This document shows positions 17,901-26,085 of a stretch of 56,978 bases of DNA, one piece after another. Numbering within the stretch: the stretch's first letter is position 1; each line of letters begins with the position of its first letter. The stretch spans positions 1-56,978 of the forward strand of contig CAZUMW010000032.1 of the NCBI GenBank assembly GCA_964621615.1, in the 5' to 3' direction. This DNA comes from CAZUMW01 sp964621615 (GTDB lineage: Bacteria > Desulfobacterota > WTBG01 > CAIYCZ01 > CAIRTM01). The notes beneath the pieces are model-generated. The model searched no databases and was not told the DNA's origin. It saw nothing but the letters and a program-made list of their open reading frames with translations. Both the position numbers and the translations under genes were made by a program.

Positions 17901-18894
17901 CGAGCCCCTGTGCCTTACGGTTGATCCTGCTTCCGGAAACACCGGTGACAATATGACCATCACGATAATCGCCCAGGATTCGCATTTTGAGCAGGGGCTT
18001 ACCGAGGTTTCGTTCAGCTGTGACAATGAGACGATCGCGGTACAGGCGGTGCGGGTGCTGTCCGAAACCGAGCTTGAGGTCGATATCGCCATAGCAGGGG
18101 GCGACAGCGGCCAGAGCGGCGGGGGGGATGATAACGGCACCGTTATACCCAGCAACGGTGATGAACAAACCGGCACCAGGGTGTTTGTGTCAAGCGTTGC
18201 CGCGCAGACATCGCCGACCACCACCGTACCCACAACCACCACTACCGTAACGCCGCTTGAGGGATCCCCGTGCGATATATCGATCGCTACCGGTGATGAA
18301 ACAGTTACCTGCGAGGGGGCGTTTACCGTATATGATGTAAGCAGCGGCAAGTGTCTCGGGCTGGTTCCCTCGGCTGTCGATTCGGGTGCATCAACCACAC
18401 TGTTTGTTACCGGGGAGGGGCTGAATTTTTCCGCCCTGACACCCGATCAGGTCAATTTTGACTGTGATGAGATAGCCGTTACCGGGGTTTCGGGCAGCGG
18501 GAACCAGCTGCTTGTAGACATAACGTCCAATGCTGTCGATGAAACGGTTACCTGCATCATGACGCTGAGCGATGATGCGATTCCGTGCGGAGAGGTGACC
18601 GTCAAGCCAATGGCTGCTGATGCTGCGTGCAGGCTGATCAGCATCAGCAGACAGGTCGTACGTGCAGGCAGGGTATTGCCCCGATTTTATCTTGTCACAA
18701 TACAGGGCAACGGCATGTGCTCCTTTGACTCCCGTCCGGAGGTGCGGTTCGGTGCCGATTCCATTACAGCGCAGCCGTTTTTCTGGCTCGGGAGCACCGT
18801 GGTCAGCGTGGTTCGTGTCAATCCCAAAACGACCCCGTATACGTATAATGTGACGGTTAACGGTGTCGGAGGCGTTACGCTGACGGTGCGGTGA
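14950..18894 (+). CDS. large exported surface protein with Ig-like/IPT-like repeats
   Basis: A 1314-residue protein with a clear signal peptide (residues 1-27, cleavage after RASA). The mature part is acidic, rich in Ser, Thr, Asp and Gly, and built of beta-strand segments. I see IPT/Ig-like units such as LTVDPASGNTGDNMTITII and a related unit at the C-terminus (VRFGADSITAQP to TYNVTVNG). A Thr-rich linker (SPTTTVPTTTTTV) precedes a Cys-containing C-terminal region. There is no LPXTG, PEP-CTERM or autotransporter barrel. I start at the ATG at 14950, preceded by GTGGGGGGAC, since the earlier in-frame ATG (14896) would bury the signal peptide. Probable adhesin or structural surface protein; the exact role is unknown. 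Confidence 0.8.
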   Translation: MRNSACIISAFICFFLVLFCYAPRASAAEATRLYLELSSSSALMLPTSQGEDYLRGRVTLLDANNQLATTFNGAAIEDAEIVFQSAYGASAQFSLRPATDLDLSSSDWETAASTVTVSPEKAWQEFAVSYDSITLSGTDTITVTLKQGGDTLVDQRSVEVQGPQANCYVVRTGGGLNVGLYDDIPGQQNDRGNVKSSGDTTTVDVYAAFYYTDSSGTEHYVYTDNVPIAARSPSVGGTAFTLTNGHAQQSVSQETSANTGSASGFHESFSAGSSQTFSAGFDSEATRWVGNDGGDVTGDEYINVTQSSSLFDEAGSSDYKTDTSTYKAVGTVSRITIIGLPVNQVDEDGIHKESGFGAQEEDPGQLTPDPDDALKLLDDPTQKPTKFRVAGEEGQTYIYGAIVGFDANGDPAPFAQGVTATFYLGKGEGIPVNSAAPELYSISPTYSPSESGVNASGMITASFAYQWFLPFRIPATADDGSTPSIENLYISDIRLWNGSSYSSYSDASIYDNIDTPGEGVDFIAQDFINSIDVTDVANLNDKNAGDDAEIIITGTDDEPSFQMKVFDDGGGAVSIGYKDTTDELTWIGVPEDEDNTALQDVAFFTALNSKNLLFLVKGGINDTYANVYYGDGLTIVAADPDDFEPTSISSGYSEINVLLDDEQDHNTVAIRDGVISVKDIFSNSYGATGATLEDSKIQPSVLSLSDNGSVSETAFPGASSKVDGNSVEVKFSLDDITESRDSAVLRLSTPKGGASAEATLYMKNLDAVSLDNVFVPIPGIDDTPVAVRFIDQDGEQIAPVTVTAASAPGNDESEGNAIEVELSADNGTIGGDQTILLKTVSPRKVITADPGDNTRMSVSADTRNYGTDTLELVFEPDLTPPYVGDITTDNCQVAIEIIDNSDVDLQETEVSIKNSTGDDITAQLERTHIDNGTSGTIVFTGTPGQGFTEGENLAYTADITPKDAWQNERAAVERIFSLTCESGPEPLCLTVDPASGNTGDNMTITIIAQDSHFEQGLTEVSFSCDNETIAVQAVRVLSETELEVDIAIAGGDSGQSGGGDDNGTVIPSNGDEQTGTRVFVSSVAAQTSPTTTVPTTTTTVTPLEGSPCDISIATGDETVTCEGAFTVYDVSSGKCLGLVPSAVDSGASTTLFVTGEGLNFSALTPDQVNFDCDEIAVTGVSGSGNQLLVDITSNAVDETVTCIMTLSDDAIPCGEVTVKPMAADAACRLISISRQVVRAGRVLPRFYLVTIQGNGMCSFDSRPEVRFGADSITAQPFFWLGSTVVSVVRVNPKTTPYTYNVTVNGVGGVTLTVR

Positions 18895-18979
18895 GCGCTT
18901 GTGTGAGGCATGGTTACAGGTATGTTTTTTTCTGGAAACGTTTTTTTTAAAACACTTACGATGGGGGAGGAGAATGAGT

Positions 18980-19372
18980 ATGCAAAAGCAAGGGGTTTTA
19001 TGCGGTGTAGGTATTGTGCTGATGGTATTGTCAGTTACTGCAGCTCCGGCAGCAGCCGGCTCTCTGGATGGCATATACGTTTCCGTGGCTTCCGTATCGG
19101 CGCAAAGCACCGAAACCGATGACGGAGGCGGAGGATGCGCTGCTTCGTACCTGCTCGGGAACAGTGATCCCCGACTTGACACGCTGCGTGCTTTTCGTGA
19201 TCAGATTCTTTCATCATCACCTTCAGGCCGGGTGCTGATTGACCGTTATTATGAAAAAAGCGAAGCTTTTATAAGGATATGTGAGTCACATCCTGCGCTT
19301 AAATACAGCGCAGCACGTATGCTTGAAGCGGTCGTGCCTGTGGCGGAGCTTATGCTCCCTGCGGAGCAATAA
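18980..19372 (+). CDS. small exported protein, stand-alone CFI-box-like domain
   Basis: A 130-residue protein: a signal peptide (to about residue 27, APAAAG), a short Ser/Thr linker, a Gly run, then a domain matching the pattern of the CFI-box C-terminal region that ends many large exported proteins. Matching pieces are LDTLRAFRDQIL, SGRVLIDRYYEKS and a hydrophobic tail (VVPVAELML). The usual CFIATAAYGS start is altered to CAASYLLGNS. I chose the ATG at 18980, nine bases from the GGGGGAGG site; the ATG at 18974 is too close to it. The gene lies 85 nt behind the large surface protein and before a strong terminator, so the two probably form one transcript. Confidence 0.7.
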   Translation: MQKQGVLCGVGIVLMVLSVTAAPAAAGSLDGIYVSVASVSAQSTETDDGGGGCAASYLLGNSDPRLDTLRAFRDQILSSSPSGRVLIDRYYEKSEAFIRICESHPALKYSAARMLEAVVPVAELMLPAEQ

Positions 19373-19398
19373 GGCAGGATAATCAAGGGCGTTCCGGC

Positions 19399-19428
19399 GG
19401 GGCGGGATATGAAACCATATCCCGCCCC
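19399..19428 (+). terminator. intrinsic terminator after the surface-protein operon
   Basis: GGGGCGGGATATG (19399-19411) pairs perfectly with CATATCCCGCCCC (19416-19428) around AAAC: a 13-bp stem 26 nt after the stop. The following bases are AT-rich (ATATTTT), with a longer T-run a little further on. Confidence 0.7.
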
Positions 19429-19461
19429 GAATATTTTGGACCCTTTTTAATAAATTTATTC

Positions 19462-19491
19462 TTGACTTTGATCGTGTTCATCAATTAGAGT
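19462..19491 (+). promoter_or_regulatory. possible promoter for the sigma-54-activator-like gene
   Basis: TTGACT (19462-19467) with TAGAGT (19486-19491) at 18 nt, about 40 nt upstream of the start. The -10 match is poor. It lies after the terminator, so the gene needs its own promoter. Confidence 0.3.
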
Positions 19492-19531
19492 CTTACCTAT
19501 CCCCACAACATAACAATCTAAGCGATCGGTT

Positions 19532-20557
19532 ATGAATACCCTTCAGTCTTTTGATAAGCACATTGAATACCTTCCGGCGATGTATCTTACGAAATCCATG
19601 CGGATGCTTTTCGAGCAGGGAAAGAAAATAACTGAACAGCAGCGGACCTCTCTTATGATCGCCGGGGAAAAAGGAACCGGTAAAGAGCTCCTTGCCAGAA
19701 GCATTCACTATAACACATCGCCCAACGCACCTTTTTACACCATAAACTGTACCAATATACCGCTGAATCATTTTGAGGATAGAATAGACGCCTTTTTGCG
19801 GCTGAGTGCCGAGAGCGGCTGCAGCGTGCGTGATAATGGAAAAGCTTTTGTAGCCGGAACGCTGTTTTTGAGAAACATCGCAAAGCTTGACAGGGAAAAA
19901 CAAAAGCAGCTGCTGGATCTTATAAGAGAAAAACTGACATCTGTGCCTGTCTTTGTTGATGATTCCACAGGGGTCCGTATTATGTTTTCGGTGAGCACGG
20001 ACGCCGAACCGGCAGACAAATCAGGATGCTTTGTGTCAGGGAAAGAACCATACACAACTTTTAACCCGTCTTTGCTCAGCATTTTACCGCTGCGGGACAG
20101 AAAAGAGGATATCTACCCGCTTGCGATTTTTTTTGTGGATTCATTTGCGAAAGAGCACGGCAAAGACATCGGCGGTATTCACAGCGGCGCAGTGAAGGTT
20201 CTTGAGTCGTATCCATGGCCGCATAATATCAGCGAGCTGAAAGATGTTATTGAAAATGCGGTTCTTTTGTCTCAAAGCCCGCTGATAACAAAAGAGGATA
20301 TCCGATTTAATGTTTCAAAGAAGTCGATAGCGCTTGAGAGCTTTCTCACCCGGGAGGATTTTTTCAGGCTTGATGAAATTGAGAAAATCTACATACAGAC
20401 AGTCTTAAGGCGCTTAAACAACAACAAAAGCAAGACAGCTAAAATTCTCGGTATTTCACGCAATACCCTTCTGCGTAAAATAGAATCCTTTTCAGCGGCT
20501 ACAAAGAAAAGCAGAGGCAAAAAGAAACAGCAGCGCCAGCAGCAGCTGATTTTTTAA
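19532..20557 (+). CDS. sigma-54 activator-like AAA+ protein, apparently inactive core
   Basis: A 341-residue NtrC-type AAA+ domain plus a C-terminal Fis-type helix-turn-helix (about residues 298-318, SKTAKILGISRNTLLRKI). Walker A is GEKGTGKE (45-52). The GAFTGA loop that contacts sigma-54 is absent: the stretch after NIPLNHFEDRIDAF has no such motif. The Walker B position reads GTLFLRNI (109-116) instead of GTLFLDEI, so the acidic pair is lost. LRDRKEDI and YPWPHNISELKDVI are retained. There is no N-terminal receiver, PAS or GAF domain. It may be a DNA-binding regulator or repressor that no longer activates sigma-54 polymerase. It ends in a Lys/Gln-rich tail. Confidence 0.8.
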   Translation: MNTLQSFDKHIEYLPAMYLTKSMRMLFEQGKKITEQQRTSLMIAGEKGTGKELLARSIHYNTSPNAPFYTINCTNIPLNHFEDRIDAFLRLSAESGCSVRDNGKAFVAGTLFLRNIAKLDREKQKQLLDLIREKLTSVPVFVDDSTGVRIMFSVSTDAEPADKSGCFVSGKEPYTTFNPSLLSILPLRDRKEDIYPLAIFFVDSFAKEHGKDIGGIHSGAVKVLESYPWPHNISELKDVIENAVLLSQSPLITKEDIRFNVSKKSIALESFLTREDFFRLDEIEKIYIQTVLRRLNNNKSKTAKILGISRNTLLRKIESFSAATKKSRGKKKQQRQQQLIF

Positions 20558-20572
20558 AAAGTGCTGTTTTGT

Positions 20573-22270
20573 TTATTGCCCAGCATTGTTTTCTGCGCTG
20601 CATGCGCTTGTATATTCCTTCCATAGATGCTCTTTTGCTATTCCATGTGATATGTGGTCCCAGGGAAGCCGCTCAGAGAACGCTCTCTCACGGTATACAT
20701 AAAAATCTGGATTGATATGCGATGTTTTGAATGCGGCGTTCCAGTCGCCGCTATTGTCGAGCGCATCATGTAACAGCCGTATGACCCGCCTGTCTCCCCT
20801 GCTGAGCAGCGCCTGAATATAACCCCATTTCGGCAGGTCATAAATCAGTTTAATTTTCCTTTCCTTTTTCAGGCCCTGAGAGAGAATAGCGATTTTTTCT
20901 TTCAGATGTTTTATCTGGTCAAACGGTGCCCACTGCAGCGGGGTGAACGGTTTCGGCACAAACGGGCTGACGCTTACAGTAATAAGATTAAGCCATTTTT
21001 CACTTTGTGTTGTGAGAAAATATGTGTGTTTTATCTCTTTTGCAAGCCTGATAATCTCACGCACATCGTGTTCTGTTTCTGTAGGGAGGCCAATAAGAAA
21101 ATACAGCTTTATATTCTGCACATGACGGCTGGCAAGCAGCGATACGGCTCGGAGTATGTTTTCCGTTGACAGGTTTTTTGCAATTGCCGCCCGCAGGCGC
21201 TCCGATCCTGTTTCCGGAGCGATAGTGTAGCTCTGGCTGCCGCTCTCCTGAAGCTCCTGTATCATGGAATCGGTAAGCATATCGGCACGCAGCGAGGAAA
21301 GCGACACGGCGGCGTTTCTTTTTCGCAGTTTTCTGGTCAGCTCAACTATGTCCGGATGATCAGAGACTGCAGATCCCAGCAGCCCTACTTTCCCTCGATG
21401 GGTATCCGGCAGCGGCAGCTCGTCAAGCTCACGGATAATCCGGTCCGCTGACCGGTACCTGAACCGGCCGTATACGTGTCCGGCTGCACAGAACCGGCAT
21501 GAATGCGGACAGCCGCGTGTCGCCTCCGTGAGCACCATGTTGGAAAATTCTGTATGGGGCGTCAGAATGCATGAAGATCCATTATAATCTGAGAGCTTTT
21601 TTATGTGGCGTGCGTAAACCTGCTGCGGAAAAGGTGCGGAAGCTGTGTATGTATCAATACATCCGCTCTCGCGGTAGCTGACATCATATGCAGCAGGAGC
21701 GTACAAGCCGTTCATGCCGAAGCAGGCTTTCAATAAGCTGTCTTTCCACATTTTTTCGCCGATCACGCCACCCGCGGCCGTCATCAGCTCTGAAAGGACA
21801 TCCTCGGCCTCGCCGATTACGAACAGATCAAAAATGTCTGCAAGCGGCTCAGGGTTCAAAAAAACCGCAATGCCTCCCGCAATGATCAGCGGCATGCGCT
21901 CATTGCGGTCCCGCTGCAGAGGCGGTATGCCCCCGGCATGCAGAATTCGCATAATGTTAAGGTAATCATTTTCAAATGACAGGGAGAAAGCGACTATATG
22001 GAAGCTTCCCAGAGGTGAGCGCCGCTCAAATGAGGTGATTGCGCGGGTGCTTTTGGCAGGTTGGCCCAACTCCTTTGCGGGAGGGAGAAATACACGCTCA
22101 CATACAATGTCAGGAATGGTGTTGAGCTGTCTGTATATAAGCTGAAAGCCGAGATTGGACATCCCGACATAATACGTGTTTGGAAATGCGAGTGCGATTC
22201 TGATTCGCCCCTCCCTGCGGGGCGTGATAGCGCATGTTTCGGCCTGAATGTGATTTTGTTTTGCGTTCAA
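20573..22270 (-). CDS. radical SAM protein with N-terminal B12-binding-like region (TIGR03960-like)
   Basis: A 565-residue protein. The first ~200 residues resemble a cobalamin-binding-like domain (RIALAFPNTYYVGMSNLGFQ; IIAGGIAVFLNPEPLADIFD; FVIGEAED). The radical SAM cluster is RGCPHSCRFC (Cys254, Cys258, Cys261), followed by SLRADMLTD and a TIAPETGSERLR strand. The order matches the uncharacterised family I know as TIGR03960, often linked to a TIGR03936/DUF2344 partner, which is not here. The start is a TTG with a weak ribosome site and is uncertain. The reaction is unknown. It converges with the activator-like gene, whose stop lies 15 nt away. Confidence 0.82.
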   Translation of the reverse strand: MNAKQNHIQAETCAITPRREGRIRIALAFPNTYYVGMSNLGFQLIYRQLNTIPDIVCERVFLPPAKELGQPAKSTRAITSFERRSPLGSFHIVAFSLSFENDYLNIMRILHAGGIPPLQRDRNERMPLIIAGGIAVFLNPEPLADIFDLFVIGEAEDVLSELMTAAGGVIGEKMWKDSLLKACFGMNGLYAPAAYDVSYRESGCIDTYTASAPFPQQVYARHIKKLSDYNGSSCILTPHTEFSNMVLTEATRGCPHSCRFCAAGHVYGRFRYRSADRIIRELDELPLPDTHRGKVGLLGSAVSDHPDIVELTRKLRKRNAAVSLSSLRADMLTDSMIQELQESGSQSYTIAPETGSERLRAAIAKNLSTENILRAVSLLASRHVQNIKLYFLIGLPTETEHDVREIIRLAKEIKHTYFLTTQSEKWLNLITVSVSPFVPKPFTPLQWAPFDQIKHLKEKIAILSQGLKKERKIKLIYDLPKWGYIQALLSRGDRRVIRLLHDALDNSGDWNAAFKTSHINPDFYVYRERAFSERLPWDHISHGIAKEHLWKEYTSACSAENNAGQ

Positions 22271-22714
22271 AGATAACCGGGGCGATATGCGTGTGGTGGT
22301 TTATTGTCGCCGGTGCTCAGCTGCCGGGAAGAAAAATCAGTGCTCAGAAAAAAAGATGTATATTGTATCGGGATGTGTAAGAAAAAATACAATCCTCAGT
22401 AAAACGGTCAATAATATATGTATCACAATAAACAAAACGGCGCAAGGCGGCGATAGCCAGCAGGACCAGCCTGAAATCAGAAGAGAAAACAAGTCCGCCG
22501 GCGCAGCGGCTGCCAAACAGTATATACCGCATAATGATCTCCCGATTGCACAATTGAAACAAGCGGCACGGGCAGAAGCGTGCGGCGAACATCCTGCCGT
22601 ACAGACCACGAAAATACGTGAGGCCGGCTTTTAGACCGGAAAGTTCGCCTCTGCATCAGCTCCTGCCCCCAAGCATAACTGCGATGCCTGCTAATGTCTG
22701 CTTTCGCTGACCCG
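22271..22714. other. intergenic region between ftsZ and the radical SAM gene
   Basis: About 440 nt with no confidently supported gene. On the minus strand a 59-codon frame (22656-22477) has an AGGAG site but no recognisable product, and an overlapping 90-codon GTG frame (22609-22337) has a hydrophobic C-terminus. They exclude each other, and I cannot support either. A short CCGG...CCGG stem near 22637-22622 (minus strand) lacks a T-run. Confidence 0.4.
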
Positions 22715-23941
22715 TTAAATGCTTTTTTGCTGCCGCACAAATGTGGGGATATCATATTCGCCGTCATCGGCGAATTCGCTTATTATCGTGCCGATTTTTA
22801 CTACTTTTGTGTCATGCTTTACTTTCTCAAACGCCATATCGGGCACTTCAGGCTCGACCTGCTCTTCCTGAAGCTGCGTTTCATCAGCTTCTGCATTTTT
22901 TTCTTCAACAACGCGAACAGGGTTTTCTCTCGGAGCAGCGGCGTGCTTTGCTGTGTCGTCCTGTGAGGCCTGCTGCTCCTGGACATGCTTGAAGCCGGTA
23001 GCAATGACCGTTATCTGGAATTTTTCCGCCATGCTGTCGTCAATGGCTGCGCCGAATATTATGTTTGCGTCCTCATGTGCCTGTTCCCGAATGAGATTTG
23101 TTGCCTCTTCCAGATCCATAAACGTCATTGAGCTGCTGCCGGTGATGTTTATCAGCATGCCCTTGGCACCCCGTATCGATATATCATCAAGCAGCGGATT
23201 GGTTACTGCCTTCTTTGCAGCTTCGGCAGCACGATTTTCCCCGCTGTGGATGCCTATTCCCATAAAGGCCATTCCCATGTCGGACATTATGGTTTTAACA
23301 TCGGCAAAATCGAGATTAATGAGCCCCGGAACGTTGATGAGGTCTGAAATCGATTTTATTGCATGCAGCAGCACCTCATCCGCCATTTTAAAGCCTTCGA
23401 GGATGGTGGTTCTTTTTTCAGCTATGTGAAACAGCTTGTCATTGGGAATAACGATGAGTGAGTCAACATGCTGCTCGAGCTCGGTCAGGCCCTGCTCAGC
23501 GACGCGCTTTCTGATTTTTCCTTCAAAATTAAAGGGTTTCGTCACCACGCCGACCGTGAGCGCTCCCATTGATTTCGCCGCCTCGGCAATGACCGGCGCC
23601 GCACCTGTTCCGGTGCCCCCGCCCATACCGGCTGCAATAAACACCATGTCAGGAATCTCAAAACTTTGTTTTATTTTGTCAATGTCCTCCATGGCGGCAT
23701 TTTTGCCGACTTCAGGGTTTGATCCGGCCCCGAGGCCCTTGGTGAGGGCTTCGCCGAGCTGAATTTTGTGAGATGACTTGTTGTGTTCAAGGGCCTGGCG
23801 GTCTGTATTGGCGACAATAAAATCAACGCTGTCAAGCTTTGCATCAATCATTGTGTTGACTGCATTGCAGCCTGCGCCGCCGACTCCGATGACCTTGATT
23901 TTTGCCCCGTTTGTACTCGACTGGTCAAATGAAAATGTCAT
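22715..23941 (-). CDS. ftsZ: cell division protein FtsZ
   Basis: Tubulin-like GTPase that forms the Z-ring, 408 residues. The signature GGGTGTG is at 107-113, with GVGGAGCNAVN at the N-terminus and NLDFADVKTIM in the middle. An acidic, Gln/Glu-rich linker (about 325-385) leads to the C-terminal peptide YDIPTFVRQ that binds FtsA and other partners. Strong AAAGGAGG site. It is the last gene of the dcw operon, 39 nt after ftsA. Confidence 0.98.
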   Translation of the reverse strand: MTFSFDQSSTNGAKIKVIGVGGAGCNAVNTMIDAKLDSVDFIVANTDRQALEHNKSSHKIQLGEALTKGLGAGSNPEVGKNAAMEDIDKIKQSFEIPDMVFIAAGMGGGTGTGAAPVIAEAAKSMGALTVGVVTKPFNFEGKIRKRVAEQGLTELEQHVDSLIVIPNDKLFHIAEKRTTILEGFKMADEVLLHAIKSISDLINVPGLINLDFADVKTIMSDMGMAFMGIGIHSGENRAAEAAKKAVTNPLLDDISIRGAKGMLINITGSSSMTFMDLEEATNLIREQAHEDANIIFGAAIDDSMAEKFQITVIATGFKHVQEQQASQDDTAKHAAAPRENPVRVVEEKNAEADETQLQEEQVEPEVPDMAFEKVKHDTKVVKIGTIISEFADDGEYDIPTFVRQQKSI

Positions 23942-23980
23942 AACGTTCCTCCTTTAAAAAAACAGGTTTCAATACTTACA

Positions 23981-25204
23981 TTATAAAAAGGCTTCACAAA
24001 ACCATTGTTTCATTTTATGAGTGACGCTTTTTATCGGCCTTGGAAAAACCCCTGGCTCAGCCTGCGCGCCGCTTCGCCCCGCAAGAACCGCAAGCCCCAC
24101 ACCTGCTGAGCATGATGGATGAATAACATCTGTTATGCCGTTGACCCCCTGCGGTGATGCAGCTCTTACCGGCATATCAAGCGTTTTTTCTGCTAGATCG
24201 GTAATGCCGTCAAGCAGCCCCGTTCCGCCGGTGAGTATTGCGCCGGTTGCAGCCATTTTGTGCATGCCTGATTTGTCGAGCTCTTTTTTGATCAGATCGA
24301 ATGTTTCCTCAACGCGGGCAGTAATAATTTGAGCAAGCGCTGAAGCCGGAACGCGGCGTGTTTCGTTTTTGTCGATGCCGGGCACCTCTATGCATTCATC
24401 TTTTCTGTTGCCGGGATGCGCGGGGCTGCGATAGTCTTTCTTCAGCTGCTCGGCGGCTGAAAGGGGAGTGCGAAGCCCTATCGCCAGATCCGATGTTATT
24501 TGATTGCCGCCGATCGGCAGCACCGAGCAGGATCGAATACTTCCCCGGAAAAACGTTGCTAAATCTGTTGTTCCTCCCCCCATGTCGATAAGCACGCAGC
24601 CGAGCTCTTTTTCATCATCGGTAAGCACCGCTTCGGCTGATGCCAGATGCTGCAGAATGATGTCCTGTACTTTTATGCCGCTGCGGTTCAGGCATTTAAT
24701 GATATTCTGTGCGGCGGTAACCGCACCCGTGACGATATACACTTTTGCTTCAAGCCGTACTCCCGACATGCCGATCGGGTGCTTGATGCCGTCCTGGTTG
24801 TCGACGACAAATTCCTGAGGGATAATCTGGATTACTTCGCGGTCGGTCGGTATAACAACCGCTTTTGCCGCCTCGATCACGCTGTCGATGTCTGCACTTT
24901 TAACCTCCCGGGAGGGCAGCGGAATGACGCCGCTGTTATGTACGCCGGCAATGTGGTTTCCCGAAATTCCCACCACCGCTGAGCTGATGTCAATCTCAGC
25001 CATGGTCTCGACCTCTTCGACAGCCATTTTTATTGAATCCACTGCGCTGTCTATATTGATAATATTTCCTTTTTTTACGCCGCGGGATGGCCGCGAGCTG
25101 TATCCGATGATCGAAAGGCCGTTATTTTCCGCCTGGGCGGCTATTGCGCTTATTTTGGTTGTGCCGATATCAATGGCAAGAATGGTTTTGCCCCGTCGTC
25201 CCAT
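23981..25204 (-). CDS. ftsA: cell division protein FtsA
   Basis: Actin-like protein of 407 residues that tethers FtsZ to the membrane. AIDIGTTKISAIAA at the start, VLIDMGGGTTDLA in the second phosphate loop, GAILTGGTGLLDGI near the adenosine motif. The C-terminus ends in an amphipathic helix (THKMKQWFCEAFL), the usual membrane-targeting sequence. A very strong GAAGGAGGGG site precedes the ATG. It sits between ftsQ (35 nt) and ftsZ, the canonical order. Confidence 0.97.
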   Translation of the reverse strand: MGRRGKTILAIDIGTTKISAIAAQAENNGLSIIGYSSRPSRGVKKGNIINIDSAVDSIKMAVEEVETMAEIDISSAVVGISGNHIAGVHNSGVIPLPSREVKSADIDSVIEAAKAVVIPTDREVIQIIPQEFVVDNQDGIKHPIGMSGVRLEAKVYIVTGAVTAAQNIIKCLNRSGIKVQDIILQHLASAEAVLTDDEKELGCVLIDMGGGTTDLATFFRGSIRSCSVLPIGGNQITSDLAIGLRTPLSAAEQLKKDYRSPAHPGNRKDECIEVPGIDKNETRRVPASALAQIITARVEETFDLIKKELDKSGMHKMAATGAILTGGTGLLDGITDLAEKTLDMPVRAASPQGVNGITDVIHPSCSAGVGLAVLAGRSGAQAEPGVFPRPIKSVTHKMKQWFCEAFL

Positions 25205-25239
25205 AACGCTGAATCCCCTCCTTCAAACAGATACTGAAG

Positions 25240-26085
25240 CTATGATGCGCTGTGCCGGCTGTCGCCGGACGCGCCAGGCTGATGTATGGTTACATATGCT
25301 TTTGTTGATGACGCTATCGTTATTTTATGTGCTTTGATACCACGCTTATCGAGGTCGCTCAGTATTCTGCCCAGCAGTGTGATTTTTTCTTCAAAATGAT
25401 CATGGCCGAGCGTGATGCTGAGATCGATGCGGCTGCACGTGACCGATATGCCCATAACCGTATCGAGGCTGAAGGTTGTCTGGCTGCCGCATTGAAATCC
25501 TGCTTCTTTCATAAGGCTGATGAGGCGGAGCGAGCCGTTGAAAAGCGTGCGGGAGCCCGTCTCTTCATTAAAAACGGCATCGGCATCAATGCCGGCTATG
25601 CGGGGGAGCTGGTGAAGAAGGCGGCCCTGAGCGCGGGCAAAAAGGTCACCGTGCATATCGACGAAATACGGCTCATCCATCTCGGCAACCGCTACCGCCT
25701 TTCGCTCGGTGATATATATCTCTATGGTATCGGGCAGCTTTCTGCGTATGAGCGCGCGGTAGATCCACGGGTGCTTTTTGATCCGGCAGCTTTCCTCTGC
25801 AAGATCAATGGACGTGGTATTTATCCCTTCCCGGATCATGGTTCTGCTGAGAACCTGACGGGGGGTTGTTTCCGAGCACCCATACACGTTAATATGTTTC
25901 AGGGTAAAGAAATCGGAATGCCGGAGCCAGCCGTATGCCCCTTTTGCGGCGCAGAACAGCAGCGCACAGCTCACTGCGCTTATTGCGCAAAAAAGCAGAT
26001 AGGGCTTCGCTTTACCCGCCTTCTTTTTGCGCTTTTTCGCCTTTGGGCTTACTTTGTTACGGATATATGGTCGGTTACTTTTCAA
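25240..26085 (-). CDS. ftsQ: cell division protein FtsQ
   Basis: A 281-residue bitopic protein: a strongly basic cytoplasmic N-terminus (KAKKRKKKAGKAKP), one membrane segment (about 30-51), then a POTRA domain (FFTLKHINVYGCSETT to RKLPDTIEIYITERK) and a beta domain. In the divisome it links early and late proteins. The start is a TTG overlapping the end of ddl by 11 nt; the ribosome site is weak, so it probably depends on coupled translation. Confidence 0.9.
   Translation of the reverse strand: MKSNRPYIRNKVSPKAKKRKKKAGKAKPYLLFCAISAVSCALLFCAAKGAYGWLRHSDFFTLKHINVYGCSETTPRQVLSRTMIREGINTTSIDLAEESCRIKKHPWIYRALIRRKLPDTIEIYITERKAVAVAEMDEPYFVDMHGDLFARAQGRLLHQLPRIAGIDADAVFNEETGSRTLFNGSLRLISLMKEAGFQCGSQTTFSLDTVMGISVTCSRIDLSITLGHDHFEEKITLLGRILSDLDKRGIKAHKITIASSTKAYVTIHQPGASGDSRHSAS

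Noticed and set aside
17107..18168. 353-codon frame antisense to the large surface protein gene
   Set aside because: It lies fully inside a gene with a signal peptide and coherent domains, has no start signals and reads as low-complexity shadow sequence.
18391..19182. 263-codon minus-strand frame across the end of the surface gene and the CFI-box gene
   Set aside because: It overlaps two well-supported plus-strand genes and the good ribosome site between them.
22337..22609. 90-codon GTG frame on the minus strand with a hydrophobic C-terminus behind ftsZ
   Set aside because: There is no ribosome site, the Cys-rich N-terminus is odd, and it overlaps another equally weak frame. Neither could be tied to a family.
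22287..22634. 115-codon plus-strand frame in the ftsZ-radical SAM gap
   Set aside because: No start signals and no recognisable composition or motif; it competes with the two minus-strand frames.
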